From assembly GCF_006440675.2 (NCBI RefSeq), contig NZ_CP083951.1, positions 1,612,001-1,676,000 of the forward strand: a stretch of DNA of 64,000 bases. Direction: 5' to 3'. Under the pieces are notes generated by a model. That model searched no databases, was not told where the DNA came from, and saw nothing but the letters and a program-made list of their open reading frames with translations. The position numbers and the translations under genes were made by a program. Every line of letters begins with the position of its first letter. Position 1 is the stretch's first letter. Positions 19,789 to 27,626 of the stretch are shown here, piece by piece. This stretch comes from Mesorhizobium sp. B2-8-5 (GTDB lineage Bacteria > Pseudomonadota > Alphaproteobacteria > Rhizobiales > Rhizobiaceae).

Positions 19789-20640
19789 TTGCTGCGGAAT
19801 ATCGTTGCCCTCAAGCGCGTGCTCTACGATGCGATTGGACATTTCAACACCGATGACGGCTGGGCAATGGCCAGCCATCTGGCGATCACCTCGCTGATGG
19901 CGCTGTTTCCGTTCCTGATCTTCGCCACGACGCTCGGCAGCTTCCTCGGCGCACGCGCCTTCGCCGACACGGCCGTGCATCTGGTCTTCGACACCTGGCC
20001 CGAGCAGATCGCCAAGCCGATCGCGCATGAGGTGCAGAACGTGCTCACCGTGCGGCGCACCGACCTTCTGACCTACGGCGTGCTGCTTGCGGCCTATTTC
20101 GCCTCGAACGGCATCGAGGCGCTGCGCACCTCGCTCAACCGCGCCTATCGCGTCACCGAGACGCGCGGCATCGTCCATCGCAGGGTGCAGAGCATCATCT
20201 TCGTCCTGATCGCCACCGCCTGCTTCCTCGCAATCAGCGTGCTTCTGGTGTTCGCGCCGCTGCTCGCGCGGCTGGCGGAAGCGCATCTGGAATGGATCAA
20301 GCCCTATATGGGAACGATCACCATCTGGCGTTACGTGATCGCCTCGACGGTCATCGTCATCGGGCTGTTCTCGGTGCATATCTGGCTGCCGGCCGGCAAG
20401 CGTCGCTTCGTCTCGATCATACCGGGCATCGTCTTCACGCTGGTCGCCTGGCTGGTCGGGTCGACGATCTTCGCCACCTATCTCGACCATTTCTCGTCCT
20501 ATGTGACGACCTATGCCGGGCTCGCCTCGATCATGATCGCGGTCGTCTTCCTCTACATCATCTCGGCGATCTTCATCCTGGGCGGCGAGCTCAACGCCGC
20601 AATCAGCCGCTATCTGGAGGCGCGCGCGCGCGTCGGTTGA
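19789..20640 (+). CDS. YihY/BrkB family membrane protein
   Basis: 283 residues from a TTG at 19789 with GGAG 9 bases upstream. Six membrane spans and family blocks are visible: FNTDDGWAMASHLAITSLMALFPF, YFASNGIEALRTSLNRAY and WLVGSTIFATYLDHFSSY. The family was once misnamed ribonuclease BN; its transport or structural role is not settled. The last 31 bases overlap the convergent EamA gene. Confidence 0.82.
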   Translation: MLRNIVALKRVLYDAIGHFNTDDGWAMASHLAITSLMALFPFLIFATTLGSFLGARAFADTAVHLVFDTWPEQIAKPIAHEVQNVLTVRRTDLLTYGVLLAAYFASNGIEALRTSLNRAYRVTETRGIVHRRVQSIIFVLIATACFLAISVLLVFAPLLARLAEAHLEWIKPYMGTITIWRYVIASTVIVIGLFSVHIWLPAGKRRFVSIIPGIVFTLVAWLVGSTIFATYLDHFSSYVTTYAGLASIMIAVVFLYIISAIFILGGELNAAISRYLEARARVG

Positions 20641-21512
20641 ACCCCGTTAGATCTGGCGGTTGCCAGGGCGACGCCGAGCGTGGCGATCGCCATGCCGGCG
20701 ATCTGCAGCAGGTTGAGCCGCTCGTTGAAAAGCACCCAGGCGATGACCGCGGTTACGGCCGGCACGAGGTAGAACAGCGAGGCGACCTTCGACATCTCGC
20801 CGTCCCTGATCATCACCATCAACAGGAATATGGCGCCGACCGACAGCACCAGGACCAGCCAAGCCATGGCGAAGATCAGCTCGCCATTGACGGTGACGGC
20901 GCGGGTCTCGAAAGCGAGCGAGCCCAGGATCATCACCGCGGAGCCGCCGACATACTGCCACATCGTCGCCGACACCAGATCGCCGCCGGAGGCATAGCGC
21001 TTCTGCCAGATGGTGCCGGCGCTCATGCCGAGCACGGAGACAAGCGAAGCCGTCAGCGTCGCCGGCGTGACGCCGCCGCCCAGTGCGCCGAGCTTCGGCC
21101 AGAGCACGATGACGACGCCAAGCAGCCCGACCGCAAGGCCGGCCCAATGGCGCGGCAGGATCGCCTCGCCGAGGAATTTGCCGGCAAGCACCGCCGTGAT
21201 CAGCGGCTGCAGGCCGACGATCAGCGCCGATAGACCCGCCGGCATGCCCCTGTGGATCGCCCAGAAGACGGCACCGAGATAGACGCCATGCATGAGGACG
21301 CCGGCCACCGTTGCGTGCAGCGCCTCTTCGCGCGTCGCCTTGCGCGAGCCGAGCAGCACGGTCAGCCCCGCAAACAGGATCGCCGCTATCACGAAGCGGA
21401 TGGCAAGGAAGGTAAAGGGTTCCGCCCAGGGCATGGCATAGCGCGCGCCGATGAAGCCGGTCGCCCACAGAACGACGAAGGAGGCGGGGATGAACCGCTT
21501 GATGCTCTGCAT
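20610..21512 (-). CDS. EamA/DMT family exporter
   Basis: 300 residues with ten hydrophobic spans in two repeated EamA units (about 5-135 and 150-290). Characteristic endings are WAIHRGMPAGLSALIVGLQPLI in unit one and FYLVPAVTAVIAWVLFNE in unit two. Members export amino acids or metabolites. The substrate cannot be inferred. Confidence 0.85.
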   Translation of the reverse strand: MQSIKRFIPASFVVLWATGFIGARYAMPWAEPFTFLAIRFVIAAILFAGLTVLLGSRKATREEALHATVAGVLMHGVYLGAVFWAIHRGMPAGLSALIVGLQPLITAVLAGKFLGEAILPRHWAGLAVGLLGVVIVLWPKLGALGGGVTPATLTASLVSVLGMSAGTIWQKRYASGGDLVSATMWQYVGGSAVMILGSLAFETRAVTVNGELIFAMAWLVLVLSVGAIFLLMVMIRDGEMSKVASLFYLVPAVTAVIAWVLFNERLNLLQIAGMAIATLGVALATARSNGVQPTRARASR

Positions 21513-21665
21513 GGGGGAGGCTGCCAGGATGAACGGTTGATGACGGCAATTGCTCTAAAGCCGTTCAATCCCGCAAGCAAAACGAAACGGTTGATCCATA
21601 AGCTAAGTCGAATTCAACAAACCGTGCCAAGAGGGGCATGGCGCGTGGTCGCGCCATGGTGAGGC

Positions 21666-21953
21666 ATGTTTTTGCATCTCGACACGACCTGGCTTCTGTT
21701 CGCCTTCGCGATCATCGCCGGCTTCGGCTTCTTCTTCGGCACGGCGCTCGACGCGATCATGAAGGAGAGCGGTTTCGGCCCGACCGGCAATACGCTGCTG
21801 TTCATCTTCGGCTTTTTCGTCGCGGTGGCGGTCGCCAACAAGCATGGCATCAGCCTGAGCGATCTCAAGCTGGCGGTTGCCTGCGGGCTGGGCGGCGCCT
21901 TTGTCTTCATCAGCGTGCTGGCGCTGATCAAGGCTGGGATGGCCCGACTTTAA
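21666..21953 (+). CDS. Small membrane protein, unknown function
   Basis: 95 residues with three predicted spans (about 7-28, 42-58 and 68-90). GTGAGG lies 5 bases before the ATG. It contains a Gly/Phe-rich first helix (AIIAGFGFFFGTALDAIM) and a short Lys-containing loop (ANKHGISLSDLK). It is not recognised beyond looking like a conserved Rhizobiales membrane protein. Its stop overlaps the gluQ stop by 4 bases in convergent orientation. Confidence 0.65.
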   Translation: MFLHLDTTWLLFAFAIIAGFGFFFGTALDAIMKESGFGPTGNTLLFIFGFFVAVAVANKHGISLSDLKLAVACGLGGAFVFISVLALIKAGMARL

Positions 21954-22822
21954 TCAAGTCCGATAAGACGCCTGACGTCCCGTACCGGCACGCCCGCGTC
22001 TCGGAGCGCGGCAAGACCTGTGTCCTTGAAGCTCTTGGACAGTTTCCGGCCATCCGTGCCAAGGATCACGCGGTGGTGGAAATAGCGTGGCTGAGGCAGG
22101 TCGAGCAGTTCTTGCAGCAGGCGCTGCACCCCGGTCGCCGAATAAAGGTCCTGGCCGCGCACGACATGGCTGACATCCTGCAGCGCGTCGTCGACGACGA
22201 CGGCGAGATGGTAGCTGGTCGGGATGTCGCGGCGGGCGACGATGACGTCGCCCCAATCCTGTGGTCGTGCTGCGACGGTTCGTGTCGCCGACATCGTCTC
22301 ATCGATGAACTCCGCCCATGACAGGCCGGCCGCGAAGCGCGCCATCGCCGCTTCGACGTCGAGCCGCCAGGCAAAAGGCATGTTCTCGGCAATCCGCCGC
22401 TTGCGCTCCCTGGCGGGCAAGGCCTTGTCGAGCGGCGGGTAGAGCGGCACGCCGTCGGGATCGCGCGGCCAGTCGCGGCCGCCGGTCTCGGCGATGAAGG
22501 CGCGGATCTCGCCGCGGCTCATGAAAGCGGGATAGACGAGTTCCTCGGCGATCAGCCGGTCGAGCACCGCCCGGTATTCGGCGAAATGCTCGGACTGGCG
22601 GCGCACCGGCCGCTCCCAGTTCAATCCCAGCCATTCGAGGTCGCGGAAAATGCCGGCCTCGAATTGCGGCGTGCAGCGGGCGACGTCGATATCCTCGATG
22701 CGCAGCAGCAGGCGTCCGCCCGCTTGCGCCGCCATCCGCTGGTTGAGCAGAGCCGAGTAGGCGTGGCCGAGATGCAGTTCGCCATTGGGGCTCGGCGCGA
22801 AGCGGAATGTCAGGAGCGTCAT
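21950..22822 (-). CDS. gluQ: Glutamyl-Q tRNA(Asp) synthetase
   Basis: 290 residues, about the length of a GluRS catalytic core without the anticodon domain. The HIGH-like motif is HLGH (17-20), and KLSKS is at 260-264. RFAPSPNGELHLGH at the start is diagnostic. It glutamylates queuosine in the wobble position of tRNA-Asp. E. coli GluQ has zinc-binding cysteines (CTC) near residue 100; here the region reads AFMSRGEIR, so this is a zinc-free form. Confidence 0.9.
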   Translation of the reverse strand: MTLLTFRFAPSPNGELHLGHAYSALLNQRMAAQAGGRLLLRIEDIDVARCTPQFEAGIFRDLEWLGLNWERPVRRQSEHFAEYRAVLDRLIAEELVYPAFMSRGEIRAFIAETGGRDWPRDPDGVPLYPPLDKALPARERKRRIAENMPFAWRLDVEAAMARFAAGLSWAEFIDETMSATRTVAARPQDWGDVIVARRDIPTSYHLAVVVDDALQDVSHVVRGQDLYSATGVQRLLQELLDLPQPRYFHHRVILGTDGRKLSKSFKDTGLAALRDAGVPVRDVRRLIGLD

Positions 22823-22913
22823 CTTTCAGGCGGCATTCGGGTTGAAAGGCGCGTTTGCCAATTGGTATTTAGCCCTCCATTGCCACTTCGCGGGCGCCCT
22901 GGGAACCAGCAAC

Positions 22914-23573
22914 GTGCAACGCATCGCCTCGCTCGACGACATTGCGGCAGGGCTCGACGCGCTCTGCCGGATCGATCCGCGGCTGGAGACCATACGCGGC
23001 AAAGCGGGCGAAGTGCCGCTTCGGCTGTCGGAGCCAGGGTTCAGGAGCCTCGCTTCCATTATCGTTTCACAGCAAGTTTCCCGCGCGAGCGCCGACGCCA
23101 TCTTCGGGCGGCTGGTGAAATTGGTCGATCCGCTGACGCCGCAGGGGATCCTTGCCGCCGGTGAAGGGATTTTTCGCGAGGCCGGGCTGTCGCGGCCGAA
23201 GCAGCGCGGGCTGCTCGCCGTCGCGCAAGCCGTGGCCGGCGGGCTCGATCTCGATCACCTGTGCACGCTGGACGCCGGCGAGGCGATCGCGGCTATGACG
23301 GCCGTGCCCGGCATCGGCCCATGGACGGCCGAATGCTACCTGCTGTTTGCCGCCGGCCATCCCGACGTGTTCCCCGCGCGCGACGTCGCTTTGCAGACGG
23401 CGGTTGGCCATGCGCTCGGCATCGACCCGCGTCCGCCGGAGAAAATGCTTATCCGGCTGGCCGAATCATGGAGCCCGTGGCGGGGTGTCGCGTCGCGGCT
23501 TTTTTGGGCTTATTACCGGGAATTGAAGGGCAGGGATGCGGCGCCGCCTGTCGAAATGGCCAAAAAAGCATGA
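22914..23573 (+). CDS. DNA-3-methyladenine glycosylase II, AlkA-like
   Basis: 219 residues from a GTG at 22914. The helix-hairpin-helix block is AAMTAVPGIGPWTAECYLLFA, followed about 17 residues later by the catalytic-type Asp in ARDVALQ. QQVSRASADAIFGRL near residue 60 is also typical. It removes alkylated purines in base excision repair. It lacks the N-terminal Ada/AlkA extension of long AlkA proteins. The frame extends upstream to 22785 across the gluQ start, but that part shows no family similarity. Confidence 0.85.
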   Translation: MQRIASLDDIAAGLDALCRIDPRLETIRGKAGEVPLRLSEPGFRSLASIIVSQQVSRASADAIFGRLVKLVDPLTPQGILAAGEGIFREAGLSRPKQRGLLAVAQAVAGGLDLDHLCTLDAGEAIAAMTAVPGIGPWTAECYLLFAAGHPDVFPARDVALQTAVGHALGIDPRPPEKMLIRLAESWSPWRGVASRLFWAYYRELKGRDAAPPVEMAKKA

Positions 23574-23684
23574 AAATCATGCGTTTTTGGCGGCTTCGGC
23601 GAGAGACAATCCGCTTCACATCCCTGTCATGTCGGGCTTACAGTATCCGCGCCGTTCGGTTCTAGAAGCAAGGAGGCGAAGGAC

Positions 23685-24242
23685 GTGACGGTTGCCGTAT
23701 CTCCGGATGGGCTTCCCGCGCTGGTGCTGAATGCGGACTACCGTCCGCTCAGCTATTACCCCCTGTCGCTCTGGTCGTGGCAGGACGCCATCAAGGCCGT
23801 CTTCCTCGACCGGGTCAACATCGTCGCCGAATACGAGCACGCCGTCTCCTCGCCGACCTTCTCGATGAAGCTGCCGAGCGTGGTGAGCCTGAAAGCCTAT
23901 GTGAAGCCGTCGCGGCATCCGGCCTTCACCCGCTTCAACGTCTTCCTGCGCGACCGCTTCCAGTGCCAATATTGCGGCACGCCGGAGGATTTGACGTTCG
24001 ACCATGTCATCCCGCGCCATCGCGGCGGGGCGACGACCTGGGAGAATGTCGTCGCCGCCTGCTCGCCTTGCAATCTTCGCAAAGGCGGCATGATGCCGGC
24101 CCAGGCCAAGATGTGGCCGCTGCAAAAACCCTATCAGCCGACGGTACACGACCTGCACAACAACGGCCGCCTGTTCCCGCCCAACCATCTGCATGAAAGC
24201 TGGATGGATTATCTCTACTGGGATGTCGAACTCGAACCTTAG
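23685..24242 (+). CDS. HNH endonuclease
   Basis: 185 residues from a GTG with a perfect AGGAGG 8 bases upstream. The nuclease has zinc ligands C94-x2-C97 and C126-x2-C129 around DHVIPRHRGG (D107, H108), the HNH active site. The N-terminal 75 residues (VLNADYRPLSYYPLSLWSWQ) are conserved in this chromosomal HNH family found across alphaproteobacteria. It is probably housekeeping rather than phage-derived. Its physiological DNA target is not known. Confidence 0.88.
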   Translation: MTVAVSPDGLPALVLNADYRPLSYYPLSLWSWQDAIKAVFLDRVNIVAEYEHAVSSPTFSMKLPSVVSLKAYVKPSRHPAFTRFNVFLRDRFQCQYCGTPEDLTFDHVIPRHRGGATTWENVVAACSPCNLRKGGMMPAQAKMWPLQKPYQPTVHDLHNNGRLFPPNHLHESWMDYLYWDVELEP

Positions 24243-24398
24243 AGTTCGGCAGAAATCCGCGAGCCCGGCCGTCTGCCGCAGCTTTCTGCGCTTCCGGTGC
24301 TCACGTACCTGACAGACCGTGATTATCAGACACACCCTGATATCGGACCAACTCGGTCATCCCTACTTGTCAATGGCTTCGCGTTTAAGGACGGGCTT

Positions 24399-24556
24399 CC
24401 CCCACTCCGTCGCTGCTTCGCAGCGCCACCTCTCCCCCCTCCGGAGGGAGAGGAAGGGAGCCTGCTTGAAGGAGCGCTGGCTACTAGGCTCGCGCCGTTC
24501 CTCTACCCCGTCGATCGGGGGAGAGGTGGCTCGGCGAAGCCGAGACGGAGTGGGGG
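24399..24556. repeat. Large inverted-repeat intergenic element
   Basis: The left arm (24399-24437: CCCCCACTCCGTC, a small GCTGCTTCGCAGC hairpin, then CCACCTCTCCCCC) is answered by the right arm (24517-24556: GGGGGAGAGGTGG, a CTCGGCGAAGCCGAG hairpin, then GACGGAGTGGGGGG). The centre holds a CCTCCGGAGG palindrome. The gap 24243-24650 contains no gene. The outer arms are complementary while the inner hairpins differ in sequence. Confidence 0.75.
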
Positions 24557-24650
24557 GTCGACCTGGCTCGGACGTCGAAAGCCGCGCCATTCGACTCAGC
24601 CTGCCGAATTTTTGCTCGAACCCTGCGCCGCTGAATCCAATCAATCTCGC

Positions 24651-25169
24651 TCAATCCCGCGCGAGCGCGCTGCGGAAGGCGACGGCGGCGAGGATGAGGC
24701 TGGCGATGGCGTTCCAGCCGGCGAGCGACAGGCCGAGGATGCGCAGCGCCGCCTTGTCGCAGGAGGGCGGCACGAACTTGTCGAGCGCGTCGAGCACGCC
24801 CTTGCCGCCAGTGTCGACCGGGCCGGCGCCGGCGGTGCAGTCGGCCGGACCTTGCCACCAGGCCCATTCGACGCCCGAATGGTAGACGCCGAGATAAAGG
24901 CCGTAGAGCATCAAAAGGCCGCCGATCGCCAGCAGGCCGCGCGTCACCCAGGCCGGCGCGCGCAGCATCGAGGCGATCACCGCCAGCACCATCAGCGGCA
25001 CGCCGATATAGTAGGGGGTGCGCTGCTCGAGGCAGAGGTGGCAGGGGATGTAGCCGCCGATATATTGAAAGGCCAGCGCCGAGCCGACGGTCGCCGCCAT
25101 GGCGACGGCAAGAAAGAGCGCCGCGCGCGTGCGCTGGCGTCCAGTGTCGGCAATCATGGTCGCTGTCAT
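24651..25169 (-). CDS. dsbB: Disulfide bond formation protein B
   Basis: 172 residues with four membrane spans. Both periplasmic cysteine pairs needed for DsbA reoxidation are present: Cys43/Cys46 in IPCHLCLEQR and Cys111/Cys137 in the second loop. Electrons pass to quinone in the inner membrane. The sequence is of the alphaproteobacterial DsbB branch. It follows the YqaA-like gene on the same strand after 24 bases. Confidence 0.88.
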   Translation of the reverse strand: MTATMIADTGRQRTRAALFLAVAMAATVGSALAFQYIGGYIPCHLCLEQRTPYYIGVPLMVLAVIASMLRAPAWVTRGLLAIGGLLMLYGLYLGVYHSGVEWAWWQGPADCTAGAGPVDTGGKGVLDALDKFVPPSCDKAALRILGLSLAGWNAIASLILAAVAFRSALARD

Positions 25170-25193
25170 CGATGGAAATCCGTTGTTGCGTCG

Positions 25194-25781
25194 CTATCCG
25201 TGGGCGTATCTGACGAGGATATAGAGCAAAATCAGGGCAGCGGCGCCGGCGCCGACAATCAATCCCAAACGCTTTTCGATGAACTCCCTGATCTCTTCGC
25301 CATAGCGGCGCAGCAGCCAGGCGAGCAGCAGGAAACGGGCGCCCCGCGCCACGATCGCCGAGACGATGAAGACCAAAAGATTGACGTGAAGCGCCCCGGC
25401 CAGAATGGTGACCACCTTGATCGGCGGCAGGTGCGCGGCGCCGGATGTGACGAGCAGCACCAGCATCAGCCCGGCGCCGGACGACTGCCATTTCTCGAAC
25501 GTGGATAGGCCGCCGAAATGCTCCAGGATCGGGCGTGCTATCGTGTCGTAGGCATAGTAGCCGATCAGCCAGCCGGCTATGCCGCCCAGCACGGACGCAA
25601 CAGTAGCCGTCAACGCGTAGCGATAGGCGCGTTTGGGCGCCGCCAACGCCATGGGCAGGAACAGCACGTCGGCCGGTATGAAGAACACGGAGCTTTCGAC
25701 GAAGGCGATGAAGGCCAGCCACCATTCGGCGGATTTGCGCGCCGCCAGCGACAGGGTCCAGTCGTAAAGTCCGCGAAGCAT
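25194..25781 (-). CDS. YqaA/DedA-like inner-membrane protein
   Basis: 195 residues from ATG 25781 with AGGAGA upstream; upstream in-frame residues are unconserved in character. Five hydrophobic segments and the block SSVFFIPADVLFLPMALAAPKRA match the VTT/SNARE-associated (DedA superfamily) YqaA subgroup. DedA proteins are linked to lipid carrier flipping and envelope homeostasis. The exact role here is unknown. Confidence 0.8.
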   Translation of the reverse strand: MLRGLYDWTLSLAARKSAEWWLAFIAFVESSVFFIPADVLFLPMALAAPKRAYRYALTATVASVLGGIAGWLIGYYAYDTIARPILEHFGGLSTFEKWQSSGAGLMLVLLVTSGAAHLPPIKVVTILAGALHVNLLVFIVSAIVARGARFLLLAWLLRRYGEEIREFIEKRLGLIVGAGAAALILLYILVRYAHG

Positions 25782-26053
25782 CGGCTCTCCTGATTTGGTT
25801 CCGAACGGCGGAGTGGTTTTCGGGCACCGGCATGCACGAAACAAGGACCCAAAGCGCCGCAGCCGGCGTTTCCAGCCAGACGCGATAAGTTTCGTTTCTC
25901 TAGAAAGATTTTACGCGCCGCACAATGGCGGCGCCCTTACGGAACCGTAAGGCGAGGTCCGGGCGCGGCTACCACTGGTAAATCGGCAACAGGCCAGTTG
26001 ACGAAAGCCCGTCCAACCGTATAGTCCGCGCCCATCCAGGCCGTCCGGTCTGA

Positions 26054-26138
26054 GCCCCTATGGCGGAATTGGTAGACGCGCTCGACTCAAAATCGAGTTC
26101 CGCAAGGAGTGCTGGTTCGATCCCGGCTAGGGGCACCA
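26054..26138 (+). tRNA. tRNA-Leu (anticodon CAA)
   Basis: 85 bases including the encoded CCA. The acceptor GCCCCTA pairs with TAGGGGC. The anticodon stem CTCGA/TCGAG holds the loop CTCAAAA with anticodon CAA, and the variable arm and GGTTCGATCC T-arm fit the class II leucine tRNA. It lies directly upstream of the arsenic island, but no duplicate of its 3' end was seen in the window. Confidence 0.93.
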
Positions 26139-26229
26139 TCCTTCGCTCTGCGAGCTTCGGGTGGCAGGCCATCCTTCGCTCTGCGAGTTGGCAGGCTATC
26201 CTTCTCCAATCTTTCGGGTTTTGACGACT

Positions 26230-26259
26230 GGCGCAGGCCGACGACGGCCAGCCTGCGCC
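26230..26259. repeat. 30-bp direct repeat, left copy (hairpin)
   Basis: GGCGCAGGC (26230-26238) and GCCTGCGCC (26251-26259) form a perfect 9-bp stem. The full 30 bases are identical to 31147-31176. It lies just beyond the stop of the porin fragment. Confidence 0.85.
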
Positions 26260-26270
26260 GTCTTATGCGA

Positions 26271-26394
26271 TCAGAGCGAGTGCTTGTAGCCGATCGCGAT
26301 GTTGAGCTTGTCGCCGGCGAGATCGTCGTTCGCGTCGGCGTCCTTGACGATGCCGGTGTCGTGCCAAGTGTAGCCGAGAGCAACCCTGGAGTGA
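26271..26394 (-). pseudogene. 3' fragment of an outer-membrane (porin-like) protein gene
   Basis: The sequence matches the 3' end of the intact gene at 31243-31923 closely, including the stop codon and the final TACAAGCACTCGCTC. Relative to that gene it lacks an internal stretch equal to 31302-31523 (222 bases, an in-frame loss) and everything upstream of about 31590. A few substitutions separate the copies (for example GTGTCGTGCC against GTGTCATGCC), so the duplication is not brand new. No start codon remains, so it is taken as a remnant. Confidence 0.75.
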
Positions 26395-26411
26395 CAGCCG
26401 GTCGCTATGCA

Positions 26412-27611
26412 TTACTGCATCTGAACCTGCAGTGTTCGACGACGGAAGATCAGCCAGCCCAAGCTGCAGGCGAGCCCGACGTTCAGCAACGCCAAAGCGG
26501 CGAGAGCTGCAAGGGTGCCACGAGGGCCGGCTTGCTCCAACAACAACGCTCCCACGGACGGCGCTGCTGCCTGAGCGATCAAGCTGGGCATAGCGAGACG
26601 CCCCATGAGCCTCGCATATCCCGCAGGGCCAAACAGAGCCAGCGGCAGCGTGCCCCGCGCTATCGTTTCGAGGCCGATACCAGCCCCGTAGAAGGCAAGC
26701 GCCACAGCCACAACCGGAACCCCGACCCAGAGCGCACCAATGCCGATGGCGACGAATGTCACGGACGCGAACTTGGTCCAGATGGGATGATGGTAGCGGG
26801 CGATGAACATCTCGACAGCACGCGCCGACACTTGAGCGGGGCCGACGAGTGCCCCGAGCCCAACGGCGGCGGCGAGCGCCATGCCGCCAGCCTGCAAGAT
26901 GGTGAGCAGATGAACTGACACTGTCGACGAAATGGCCGCCGCCAACGTCAGCGTGGCAGCCAGGAGAACCATGATCGGAACCGAGGTCGCCGCAGAAGGG
27001 ACCGCAGCCTGTGTCTTTCCAGGCCGGTCCGGGACGCTCGGCGGAGGCACCCCACGCGGCAGCATTGCGAGATAGAGGGGGAGGGCGAACAACAACTGTA
27101 CCGCGGCATAGACGAGGCAGGTGCCGCGCCAACCCGTCTCGCCAATCAGGAAGGCCGAGATCGGCCAACAGATGGTGCTGGCGAACCCGCCGAACAACGA
27201 GAGGGTTGTGATAGCGGAGCGCGCGCCGTGCCCATAGAGCCGACCGAGGGTGCCGAAGGCGGCGTCGTACAAGCCTGCACCCATGCCAAGTCCCACAACG
27301 ACCCATGCCGCGATGTAGGCGACGAGGTTTGGGGCGGCCGCAAGCCCGATCTGGCCGACGCCGATCGAGCACGCGCTGAACGCAAGCACGTTTCGGCCGC
27401 CGTGCCGTTCAATGGATGAGCCGACATGAGGCGAGATCAAGCCGGCGACGAGCAAGCCGAGCGACAATCCGCCAACGACCCAAGTCAGCGGCCAGCCAGT
27501 GTCGGCGGCTACCTTCGGTGCGATGACCGCCGGCAAGTAGTAGGTGGACCCCCAAGCCATGATCTGGGTCAGTCCAAGGACGGTTATGATCGTTCGCCGA
27601 CTGCGCTCCAT
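26412..27611 (-). CDS. MFS exporter of the arsenic island, possible arsenite/organoarsenical efflux pump
   Basis: 399 residues with twelve predicted membrane spans and an MFS-type loop (GRLYGHGARSAITT). The N terminus MERSRRTIITVLGLTQIMAW enters the first span directly. It lies 15 bases after the flavoprotein gene and is the last gene of an arsR-led operon, so efflux of an arsenic species is likely. MFS pumps such as ArsK or ArsJ occur in ars operons, but this sequence alone does not decide which class it is. No ACR3 or ArsB gene is present in the island, so this may be its main exporter. Confidence 0.72.
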   Translation of the reverse strand: MERSRRTIITVLGLTQIMAWGSTYYLPAVIAPKVAADTGWPLTWVVGGLSLGLLVAGLISPHVGSSIERHGGRNVLAFSACSIGVGQIGLAAAPNLVAYIAAWVVVGLGMGAGLYDAAFGTLGRLYGHGARSAITTLSLFGGFASTICWPISAFLIGETGWRGTCLVYAAVQLLFALPLYLAMLPRGVPPPSVPDRPGKTQAAVPSAATSVPIMVLLAATLTLAAAISSTVSVHLLTILQAGGMALAAAVGLGALVGPAQVSARAVEMFIARYHHPIWTKFASVTFVAIGIGALWVGVPVVAVALAFYGAGIGLETIARGTLPLALFGPAGYARLMGRLAMPSLIAQAAAPSVGALLLEQAGPRGTLAALAALALLNVGLACSLGWLIFRRRTLQVQMQ

Positions 27612-27626
27612 CGCGGTTTGTTTCGT

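Noticed and set aside
25969..26172. Open frame antisense across tRNA-Leu reading VPLAGIEPALLAELDFESSA
   Set aside because: This is the well-known false protein produced by translating the complement of a tRNA gene.
26139..26215. Two near copies of CCATCCTTCGCTCTGCGAG after tRNA-Leu as a CRISPR-like or attachment repeat
   Set aside because: Only two copies, no spacer regularity and no cas or recombinase gene; a simple local duplication is enough.
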